Source: Flavobacterium sp. YJ01 (GTDB lineage Bacteria > Bacteroidota > Bacteroidia > Flavobacteriales > Flavobacteriaceae). Taken from it: a stretch of DNA of 64,000 bases. The position numbers and the translations under genes are program-made. Where the stretch lies: the NCBI RefSeq assembly GCF_029320955.1, contig NZ_CP119757.1, forward strand, positions 3,906,001 through 3,970,000, read 5' to 3'. Numbering within the stretch: the first letter of the stretch is position 1; every line of letters begins with the position of its first letter. The notes below the pieces were generated by a model. That model was not told where the DNA came from. It made no database searches and was given only the letters and a program-made list of their open reading frames with translations. This document shows, one piece after another, positions 42,839-49,548 of this stretch.

Positions 42839-44776
42839 ATGAAAAAATTAAGTTTTTTAAAACCGATTTTCAATTTCATATTAATCGGTTTATTGATTAC
42901 CACTTTAAGCCGTCTTTTTTTATTTTTTCTTTTTAAAGAAAGAGTAGAACAGACGCCAGATTTTTGGTATATTTTTCCGATTGGTCTTAGAATGGATTTG
43001 ATATTACTTTGTTATTTATCATTTCTTCCGGCATTATTAATTACTTTTCTGCCGAATAAGTGGATGAAATTTACCAATAAGTTTTTGGTAATCTACAGCT
43101 TTATATTTCTGTTTTTAATTCTTTTTGTAGAATTAGCTTCGCCAGATTTTATAAAACAATACGATACACGTCCGAATAAGATTTTCTTAGATTATCTGAT
43201 TTACCCAAAAGAAGTTGTCGGAATGCTTTTAAAAAGTTATCTGACTTCTATAATCGTAACATTTATGATTCTGGGAGTTGTACTTTATTTTGCTTTCAAA
43301 AAAGGGAAAAAGTTTTTTTATACGGTTAAGGCCGATTATAAATTCAAATTAATGGTATTTCCATTATTGGCTTTTTTATTGTTTTTCGGAGCACGTTCAA
43401 GTTTGACTTCAAAACGCCCGATTAATGCTAGTAATGCTGTTTTTTCTACAGATCAATTGACGAATACTTTGGGGTTGAATTCGTTTTATACAGTTGCCTT
43501 TGCGGCGTATTCAATTAAAAACGAAGGAAATACCAAAATGTATGGAAAAATGGATGAAGCCGAAGCCATTGCTCGTGTAAAAAAATACATGATTGCTGGA
43601 CCAAATGATTTTACAGATGCTGAAATTCCGTTTTTGCATGTACAGCAGCCAGATTCTGTTTTGAAAAAGCCTTATAATTTGGTCATTTTTCTACAAGAAA
43701 GTTTAGGTGCCGAATATGTTGGAATTTTAGGAGGAAAACCATTAACTCCCGAATTTGATAAATTGTCTAAAGAAGGAACTTTATTTACCAATTTATACTG
43801 CACAGGAACTCGAAGCGTTCGGGGAATTGAAGCTGTCGTAACTGGATTTTTACCTTCTCCTTCTGAAAGTGTGGTTAGATTAGGAAATTCTCAACAAGGA
43901 TTTTTTACCCTTGCGGATGCTTTAAAACAAAAAGGTTACAATACCAGTTTCATTTATGGCGGAATGGCAAATTTTGATAACATGGCTTCCTTTTTCAACG
44001 GAAATGGATTTCAGGATATCGTAGACCAAACCGATTTTGAATCTGATGGAAATAAATATGCTTTCAAAGGAACTTGGGGTTATTCTGATGAAGATTTGAT
44101 AACTAAAGCCAACGAATATTTTAAATCGAAAGGAGATAAACCATTTTTCTCTCTAATGTTTTCGACTTCGAATCATGAACCTTTTGAATATCCAGCAGGA
44201 AGAATCAAACCTTATGACAAAAAGCCTGCAACAGTAAATAACGCCATGAAATATGCTGATTTTTCTATTGGAAAATTCTTCGAAATGGCGAAAAAAGAAG
44301 CGTATTTTAAAAACACAATTTTCATTGTAATCGCTGACCATAACACGAGAACATATGGAAAGAATTTAGTTCCGATTAATAAATTCCACATTCCTGCATT
44401 CATTATGGGGCCAGGTGTTGCAAAAGGAGCGGTTTATGATAGATTAGCAAGTCAGATAGACATTCCGCCGACATTATTAGCATATTTAGGAATTCCTTTT
44501 GAAACGCCAATGGTTGGAAGAAATTTAACCAAATTAGATGCAAAAGTACAGGGAAGAGCTATTATGCAGTTTAATGATATTAATGCTTTTAGAGTCGAAA
44601 ATCAGGTTGTGATTATGCAACCAAATTTGAAACCACTTCAATTTGAAGTTAAAAATGATACGACTTTAATTCCAGTAAAATTAAATGAAGAATTAGCAAA
44701 AGATGCTTTAGCACATGTAATTACAGCTGGGAATTTGTATAAGGAAAGTAAGTATAAGCTTAGGGCTAAGAAATAG
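42839..44776 (+). CDS. LtaS-type sulfatase (phosphoglycerol transferase family)
   Basis: About 645 residues from the ATG at 42839: five N-terminal membrane helices (to about residue 190), then an extracytoplasmic sulfatase-fold domain. The metal/nucleophile region is LVIFLQESLGAEYVG ... YCTGTRSVRGIEAV, where Thr of GTRS is the expected nucleophile. Later metal ligands are SNHEPFEYP and VIADHNTRT. LtaS makes lipoteichoic acid in Firmicutes; in Gram-negatives such proteins transfer phosphoglycerol or phosphoethanolamine to glycans or lipid A. An in-frame TTG at 42809 is less likely. The stop codon TAG lies inside a dispersed repeat arm. Confidence 0.87.
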   Translation: MKKLSFLKPIFNFILIGLLITTLSRLFLFFLFKERVEQTPDFWYIFPIGLRMDLILLCYLSFLPALLITFLPNKWMKFTNKFLVIYSFIFLFLILFVELASPDFIKQYDTRPNKIFLDYLIYPKEVVGMLLKSYLTSIIVTFMILGVVLYFAFKKGKKFFYTVKADYKFKLMVFPLLAFLLFFGARSSLTSKRPINASNAVFSTDQLTNTLGLNSFYTVAFAAYSIKNEGNTKMYGKMDEAEAIARVKKYMIAGPNDFTDAEIPFLHVQQPDSVLKKPYNLVIFLQESLGAEYVGILGGKPLTPEFDKLSKEGTLFTNLYCTGTRSVRGIEAVVTGFLPSPSESVVRLGNSQQGFFTLADALKQKGYNTSFIYGGMANFDNMASFFNGNGFQDIVDQTDFESDGNKYAFKGTWGYSDEDLITKANEYFKSKGDKPFFSLMFSTSNHEPFEYPAGRIKPYDKKPATVNNAMKYADFSIGKFFEMAKKEAYFKNTIFIVIADHNTRTYGKNLVPINKFHIPAFIMGPGVAKGAVYDRLASQIDIPPTLLAYLGIPFETPMVGRNLTKLDAKVQGRAIMQFNDINAFRVENQVVIMQPNLKPLQFEVKNDTTLIPVKLNEELAKDALAHVITAGNLYKESKYKLRAKK

Positions 44777-45070
44777 GTTCAAAGGCTCAGAGTTACAAAG
44801 GTTCAAAGGTTTTACTTTGGATCTTTGTTGTTTTTAATGAAATTGAAATGCTTTGCGGGTTCTCTCCCGAAACCTCGGGACGCTCGAACTGACAAACCAC
44901 GAAAAAATAGGACAGTTTTGTCATTTCGACCGAAGGGAGAAATCACACTAGTAATTCGACAAAGGTTAGCTTTTGTTTGCGGAGTTTCTTGTGTGATTTC
45001 TCCCTTCGGTCGAAATGACAAGATCGAGAAAAAACCTTTGTCCCTTTGAACCTCTGCTACTTTGCACCTT
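44775..45070. repeat. Nested repeat: GGTTCAAAG-word arms around REP-like copy 3
   Basis: Outer left arm (44775-44812, AGGTTCAAAGGCTCAGAG...) and outer right arm (45031-45070, AAAACCTTTGTCCCTTTG...GCAC) are near complements. They overlap the stop codons of both convergent genes (TAG 44774-44776 and TAG 45057-45059 on the minus strand). Inside lie a CCCGAAACCTCGGG palindrome (44867-44880) and REP-like copy 3 (44919-45020). Confidence 0.75.
44919..45020. repeat. REP-like element, copy 3
   Basis: Arms TGTCATTTCGACCGAAGGGA (44919) and TCCCTTCGGTCGAAATGACA (ending 45020) are exact complements; pairing extends through GAAATCACAC/GTGTGATTTC. The core TTCGACAAAGGTTAG and GCGGAGTTTCTTGTG is shared with copies 1 and 2. 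Confidence 0.8.
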
Positions 45071-46154
45071 TATTAAAATACAATTTTAATAACTCAGAAG
45101 CAGCTGCAAAAGGTGAAATTTCATTGTTTTGCACTGCTTTTTTATTTTGTTCTAAAAGCGAAATAATTTCGGGTTGATTATAAAAGTTTTGTTTCAACTG
45201 TTCATTGATGGTTTCCATCATCCAGAAATGATTTTGTTCATTTCTTTTTTCTTGGAAAAATCCTGTTTCTGTTGTTAGATTAAAATAATCAGAAATCGTA
45301 TTCCAAACTTCAGGAATGCCTTCTTTTGTTACAGAACTACAAGTTGTAACTTTTGGTTGCCAGTTTGATTTTTTCGGAGGAAATAAATGCAAAGCGCGAT
45401 TAAACTCAACTTTCGCTTGATTAGCTTTTTTAATATTATCACCATCCGCTTTATTGATTACAATTGAGTCTGCCATTTCCATAATTCCGCGTTTAATGCC
45501 TTGAAGTTCATCTCCAGCGCCAGAAATCTTTAAAAGCAAAAAGAAATCGACCATGCTGTGAACAGCGGTTTCACTTTGACCAACTCCAACGGTTTCAATA
45601 ATAATAGTATCAAAACCTGCGGCTTCGCAAAGAATAATAGTTTCTCGGGTTTTTCGCGCCACACCGCCCAGAGTTTCTCCAGAAGCGCTTGGTCTAATAA
45701 AAGCATTTTCATCTTTAACCAATTCTTCCATTCGGGTTTTATCACCCAAAATACTTCCGTGCGAAAGAGAACTACTTGGATCAACTGCCAAAACAGCTAC
45801 TTTTTTTCCTAATTGTGTCAGATGTTTTCCAAAAGCTTCAATAAAAGTACTTTTTCCGACACCAGGAACACCGGTAATTCCAATACGAATCGAATTATTC
45901 GCATGAGCTAAACAGCCTTGAACTACTTCATTTGCTTTTTCAAAATGATTAGGGTTTGTACTTTCGATTAAAGTAATCGCACGGCTTAAAGAAGTTCTAT
46001 TTCCGTCTAAAATACCATTAATTAATTCTTGAGAAGTTGGTTGTTGTCTGCGTTTGTTTTTAATTTGATTAATAGCCGAAATATTGGTGATTTCGGGAGA
46101 TGAAATCCCAGGTTTTTCAGAGATGTTTCCAACTTGTTTATTCAAATTTGACAA
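45057..46154 (-). CDS. meaB: Methylmalonyl-CoA mutase-associated GTPase MeaB
   Basis: G3E-type GTPase that guards loading and reactivation of adenosylcobalamin on methylmalonyl-CoA mutase. The 365 residues hold Walker A GITGVPGVGKST, the switch regions AVDPSSSLSHGSILGDKTRM and ETVGVGQSE, and the base motif NKADGD. The last residues (NKGAK) and the stop TAG are encoded by a dispersed GGTTCAAAG-type repeat, so the C-terminus may have been altered by repeat insertion. It lies 40 kb from its client genes mutA and mutB. Confidence 0.95.
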   Translation of the reverse strand: MSNLNKQVGNISEKPGISSPEITNISAINQIKNKRRQQPTSQELINGILDGNRTSLSRAITLIESTNPNHFEKANEVVQGCLAHANNSIRIGITGVPGVGKSTFIEAFGKHLTQLGKKVAVLAVDPSSSLSHGSILGDKTRMEELVKDENAFIRPSASGETLGGVARKTRETIILCEAAGFDTIIIETVGVGQSETAVHSMVDFFLLLKISGAGDELQGIKRGIMEMADSIVINKADGDNIKKANQAKVEFNRALHLFPPKKSNWQPKVTTCSSVTKEGIPEVWNTISDYFNLTTETGFFQEKRNEQNHFWMMETINEQLKQNFYNQPEIISLLEQNKKAVQNNEISPFAAASELLKLYFNKGAK

Positions 46155-46208
46155 AATGCATTTTTTAGAAATGTAAAAGTACTGAAAACAAAAACAGTTT
46201 CAAAAAGT

Positions 46209-46460
46209 TAGTTTGCCACGAATTACACGAATTTCCACTAATTTGTTACAGCTTTTTTTGTCATCCTGAGCGAAGTCGAAGGACACGCAAGTAGCTCAAC
46301 AAAGATTGTTTAATACAAAGAAACCCGACAGGTTTTTAAAACCTGTCGGGTCTGAATATTATTATGGAATTACTTTGTGAGTCCTTCGACTTCGCTCAGG
46401 ATGACATCTAGAGCTTATAAAAATAATTTGTGAAAATTTGTGTAATTCGTGGCTAACAAA
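46209..46460. repeat. Three-layer nested inverted repeat
   Basis: The outer layer is GCCACGAATTACACGAATTT (46215) against AAATTTGTGTAATTCGTGGC (ending 46453). The middle layer is REP-like copy 4 (46259-46406). The inner layer is AACCCGACAGG...CCTGTCGGGT (46322-46352). The whole fills most of the 342-base gap between meaB and the oxidoreductase gene, which has no other content. Confidence 0.75.
46259..46406. repeat. REP-like element, copy 4
   Basis: Arms TGTCATCCTGAGCGAAGTCG (46259) and CGACTTCGCTCAGGATGACA (ending 46406) are exact complements. The core AAGTAGCTCAACAAAGATTG matches copy 2; the rest of the core is interrupted by the CCCGACAGG palindrome. Confidence 0.8.
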
Positions 46461-46496
46461 AAACTTAGATGTTTAGGATCTTAGCATCTAAAAAAA

Positions 46497-47138
46497 TTAG
46501 TAACCCGCCGTAAAACGAACTTGGTGATGTTTTGGATTTTCTACTTCATCAGCTATAACAACCGCCAAATCTTCTACAGATAAAATACTTCTTTGCTCGT
46601 CGTTGAAAACTGGATTTTCTAATCCTAAACGGTATTTTCCAGTTCTTCCTGTTTTAGTTCCAGCGTGCATTTCGAATGCAGGGCTAAAAAATGCCCAATC
46701 TAAATCTTTTTCTTCTTTAATGATATTTAAATAATGTCTTGCAGCATTTGCACCAGGATAAATTTCTTTTGGAAAATCTGGCGTATCAACTGCTTGCAAA
46801 TCTGGTGCAACGTATAAACTTCCAGCGCCTCCGATTGTAATGAAACGTTTTACGCCCGATTTTTTTGCAGCTTCCTGAATTGCTTTAGAACCTGCTAAAA
46901 AGTCATCGTAAATATTTGGATTTGTCCATCCCGGATTATAAGCGTTAATAATAGCATCGTGACCTTTTAAAATTTCAGCCAATGCGTCAATATTAAAAAT
47001 ATCAGCTGCAATCCATGTTGCATTTGAAGTGTCTTTTGGAGTTCTTGCGATAGCTGTAATTTCGTGTTTTCTATCTGCTAATTCGTTTAAAATTGCTGAG
47101 CCAACAAATCCTGTTGCTCCGATAAGTGCGATTTTCAT
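46497..47138 (-). CDS. NAD(P)-dependent oxidoreductase (NmrA/BVR-B-like atypical SDR)
   Basis: 213 residues with the N-terminal dinucleotide loop IGATGFVGSAI (8-18) and NAYNPGW, TIGGAGSLYV, AFFSPAFEMHAG, typical of NAD(P)H-binding Rossmann proteins related to NmrA and flavin/biliverdin reductase. The classical SDR YxxxK is not present. Encoded 57 bases downstream of an Rrf2 regulator that shares an operator-like dyad with it, so likely its target. Perhaps a quinone or flavin reductase in stress defence (inference). Confidence 0.85.
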   Translation of the reverse strand: MKIALIGATGFVGSAILNELADRKHEITAIARTPKDTSNATWIAADIFNIDALAEILKGHDAIINAYNPGWTNPNIYDDFLAGSKAIQEAAKKSGVKRFITIGGAGSLYVAPDLQAVDTPDFPKEIYPGANAARHYLNIIKEEKDLDWAFFSPAFEMHAGTKTGRTGKYRLGLENPVFNDEQRSILSVEDLAVVIADEVENPKHHQVRFTAGY

Positions 47139-47156
47139 AATATATAAATTTATTTA

Positions 47157-47174
47157 GTAATAAAAAATGTTACA
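47157..47174 (-). promoter_or_regulatory. Candidate Rrf2 operator upstream of the oxidoreductase
   Basis: GTAATAAAAAATGTTACA on the plus strand differs by one base from GTAATAAAATATGTTACA at 47607-47624 upstream of the Rrf2 gene. It has the form GTAA-N9-TTACA and lies 19 bases before the ATG at 47138. Confidence 0.55.
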
Positions 47175-47195
47175 GTTTTGGTTAAAAAAATAGTC

Positions 47196-47603
47196 TTAAA
47201 ATTGATTCGAAAAATCTTCCAAAGATATATTCTGCAATTGTGCGCTTACTTTCTCGTTCATTTCGCTGTATAAAGCTTCCAGATTCTGATTGATTTTTTT
47301 TCCAACGGGACAATCAGGATTTGGCTGATTTTTAGCAAAACCTAAACCAATGGTTTCAAAAGTCATTTCGAATATTTCTTTTAATGTTAATTCAGAAGCG
47401 TTTACGGCCAATTTCGTTCCGCCATTTTTTCCTTCTTTACTTTCTACGATATGATGCGATTTTAAATTGGCAATTTCTTTTCTAATCAAAACTGGATTTA
47501 CGTTCATGCTTCCCGCAATAAACTCCGACGATAAATAATCGTTTGGAAATTTATGCAACAAAGTAAGAATGTGAATCGTTATGGCAAATTTACCTGAAAT
47601 CAT
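47196..47603 (-). CDS. Rrf2 family transcriptional regulator
   Basis: 135-residue winged-helix regulator: HTH in DYLSSEFIAGSMNVNPVLIRKEIANLK (22-48), wing HHIVESKEGKNGGTKLA (50-66), a dimer helix at the C-terminus. It has a single cysteine, Cys98 (NPDCPVG), and not the three-Cys cluster of IscR/NsrR, so it belongs with thiol-type members (YwnA/HypR-like) that may sense electrophiles or disulfide stress. A dyad overlaps its own promoter and recurs before the next gene. Confidence 0.92.
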   Translation of the reverse strand: MISGKFAITIHILTLLHKFPNDYLSSEFIAGSMNVNPVLIRKEIANLKSHHIVESKEGKNGGTKLAVNASELTLKEIFEMTFETIGLGFAKNQPNPDCPVGKKINQNLEALYSEMNEKVSAQLQNISLEDFSNQF

Positions 47604-47605
47604 AC

Positions 47606-47645
47606 TGTAATAAAATATGTTACAAATTTACGTTTTTTTGTAACA
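47606..47645. promoter_or_regulatory. Candidate Rrf2 operator over its own promoter
   Basis: TGTAA-N9-TTACA dyad (47606-47624) overlaps a second dyad TGTTACAAA-N9-TTTGTAACA (47619-47645). The Rrf2 -7 word TAAATTTG (minus strand, 47623-47630) lies inside, so binding would block transcription. Confidence 0.6.
47623..47630 (-). promoter_or_regulatory. -7 promoter element of the Rrf2 gene (TAAATTTG on the minus strand)
   Basis: TAnnTTTG match 19 bases before the ATG at 47603, embedded in the operator-like dyads. Confidence 0.55.
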
Positions 47646-47697
47646 CAAAATACTAATTTAACTAAAAATTAATTCTTTACCTCAAATTTTAAATACT

Positions 47698-47705
47698 TAT
47701 TTTTG
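47698..47705 (+). promoter_or_regulatory. -7 promoter element of the AEC gene (TATTTTTG)
   Basis: TAnnTTTG match 15 bases before the ATG at 47721, implying a very short leader. Confidence 0.5.
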
Positions 47706-47720
47706 TAATGAACTACAGAT

Positions 47721-48632
47721 ATGAACAATTTTCTTCTAATATTTTTATTCCTTGCACTCGGTTTAGTTTTACAGCGAGTGAAGCAATTTCCGATTCATAT
47801 TTACAAGACATTAAATAAAATAGTCATCTATTTTTGTCTTCCCGCGATTACTTTATATCATATTCCGAAGATAAAATGGAGTAATGATTTATTATTTCCG
47901 ATAGGAGCAGGCTGGATAACTTATATTTTGGCTTTTATCTTTTTTCATATTTTAGGAAGAAGAAATGGCTGGTCAAATAAATTGATTGGTTGTTTGATTT
48001 TAACTGCAGGATTAAGCAATAGTTCATTTTTAGGTTATCCGATAATTGAAGCTTTATTTGGGAAAAAAGGATTAGAAACGGCTGTTTTAGTAGATCAACC
48101 GGGAACTTTTGTCGTTGTTTCTACTCTTGGTGTTTTTACCGCAGCTTTTTATTCTAAAGGGAGTCCGAATTTTTTAGGGATATTTAAAAAGATTATTACG
48201 TTTCCGCCATTTTTAATGTTTGTTTTAGCTTGTGTTTTAAATGTTATGAATTATGATTTACATGAAAATATACAGAGCGCATTATTAAAAATTGGAAGTT
48301 TAGTAACACCTTTAGCATTACTTTCTGTTGGATTACAATTAACTTTTGATAGAAAAAGCCAGCATTGGAAATTCTTGCGATTGGGACTTTTCTTTAAATT
48401 AGTTTTAGTTCCTTTTATAATTTTTGTCTTGTATGTTTTTATTTTCAACCAACGTTCTGAAGTTATAAAAATCACATTGATGGAAACCGCAATGGCTCCA
48501 ATGATTACTGGCGCAATCTTAGCTTCAACGTATGGCTTAAAACCAAAATTAAGCAGTATGATGATTGGTTTTGGAATCCCGATTTCTTTCTTAACCCTTG
48601 CTATTTGGTACTTTGTTTTGAGTTTTATTTAA
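47721..48632 (+). CDS. AEC family (auxin efflux carrier-type) transporter
   Basis: Membrane carrier of 303 residues with about ten helices in two five-helix halves. The first half ends in GLSNSSFLGYPIIEALFGKKG, the family's central region, and the second has TPLALLSVGLQLTF and MAPMITGAILASTYGL. Bacterial AEC proteins move malate, malonate or other organic anions; the substrate is unknown. Divergent from the Rrf2 gene, so it might share its regulation. Confidence 0.9.
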   Translation: MNNFLLIFLFLALGLVLQRVKQFPIHIYKTLNKIVIYFCLPAITLYHIPKIKWSNDLLFPIGAGWITYILAFIFFHILGRRNGWSNKLIGCLILTAGLSNSSFLGYPIIEALFGKKGLETAVLVDQPGTFVVVSTLGVFTAAFYSKGSPNFLGIFKKIITFPPFLMFVLACVLNVMNYDLHENIQSALLKIGSLVTPLALLSVGLQLTFDRKSQHWKFLRLGLFFKLVLVPFIIFVLYVFIFNQRSEVIKITLMETAMAPMITGAILASTYGLKPKLSSMMIGFGIPISFLTLAIWYFVLSFI

Positions 48633-48743
48633 TTCAAAATACTAATTAGATAGAGAAAGTAGAATTTTAACTTTTTTTTACCTTTTGAATGTTTTCTAAA
48701 TGCATTTTTTAGTTAATTTTAATGGAACTAAAAAAGATAAATT

Positions 48744-49382
48744 ATGTCAACATTAAGATTAGGCGATATAGCACCAGATTTCAGCGCACAAACCACGCAG
48801 GGACCAATCAATTTTCATGAATGGTTAGGAGATTCTTGGGGTGTTTTATTTTCGCATCCAGCAGATTTTACTCCTGTTTGTACAACTGAATTAGGAACTG
48901 TAGCGAATTATGTTCCTGAGTTTACTAAAAGAAATACGAAAGTTATTGCACTAAGTGTAGATGGTCTAGATTCGCACAAAGAGTGGATTAAAGACATTAA
49001 CGAAACTCAAAATACAGAAGTTAATTTCCCGATTATTGCAGACGAAGATAAAAAAGTAGCGAATTTATACGATATGCTTCATCCTAATGCAAGTGATAAA
49101 TTTACAGTTCGTTCTGTTTTTGTTATTGGACCAGATAAAAAAATCAAATTGACTTTGACATATCCAGCTTCGACAGGAAGAAATTTTGACGAATTACTTC
49201 GTGTAATCGATAGTTTGCAATTAACAGCAAATTATAGCGTTGCAACTCCTGCAAACTGGAAAGACGGAGAAGATGTTGTAATTGCGCCAGCAATTCCCGA
49301 CAGCGATATTCCAGCAAAATTCCCAAAAGGGCATACGCCAATAAAACCTTATTTACGTTTGACTCCGCAACCGAATAAATAG
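48744..49382 (+). CDS. 1-Cys peroxiredoxin (Prx6 type)
   Basis: Thiol peroxidase of 212 residues, reducing H2O2 and organic peroxides. The peroxidatic Cys46 sits in HPADFTPVCTTELG; no other cysteine is present in the whole protein, which marks a 1-Cys enzyme needing an external thiol. The Prx6-type C-terminal extension (TPANWKDGEDVVIAPAIPD ... GHTPIKPYLRLTPQP) is intact. Cytosolic, monocistronic. Convergent with the CPA2 gene across an echo-word repeat. Confidence 0.95.
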   Translation: MSTLRLGDIAPDFSAQTTQGPINFHEWLGDSWGVLFSHPADFTPVCTTELGTVANYVPEFTKRNTKVIALSVDGLDSHKEWIKDINETQNTEVNFPIIADEDKKVANLYDMLHPNASDKFTVRSVFVIGPDKKIKLTLTYPASTGRNFDELLRVIDSLQLTANYSVATPANWKDGEDVVIAPAIPDSDIPAKFPKGHTPIKPYLRLTPQPNK

Positions 49383-49384
49383 TT

Positions 49385-49548
49385 TTTGAGGTACTAAGAT
49401 ACTGAGATGCTAAGGTTCTAAGGTTTTTGATATAAAAAACGCTAAGATTTCACAAATTGAAATCTTAGCGTTTTATTTTTTTATAAAAATTCACAACGAC
49501 TTGGTAGAAAACTTAGAACCTTAGCAACTTAGCCCCTCAGAACCTTAC
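49385..49548. repeat. CTTAGAACC-word nested inverted repeat touching a stop codon
   Basis: The outer left arm (about 49387-49427, GATGCTAAGGTTCTAAGG) and outer right arm (about 49508-49547, CTTAGAACCTTAGCAACTTA) surround an inner perfect hairpin (AACGCTAAGATTTCA/TGAAATCTTAGCGTT, 49438-49472). The right arm ends in the TAA stop (49545-49547) of the CPA2 gene. Confidence 0.7.

Noticed and set aside
44812..45049. Overlapping frames on both strands between the LtaS-like gene and meaB
   Set aside because: They arise from the nested inverted repeat (the same peptide-like words are read from both arms).
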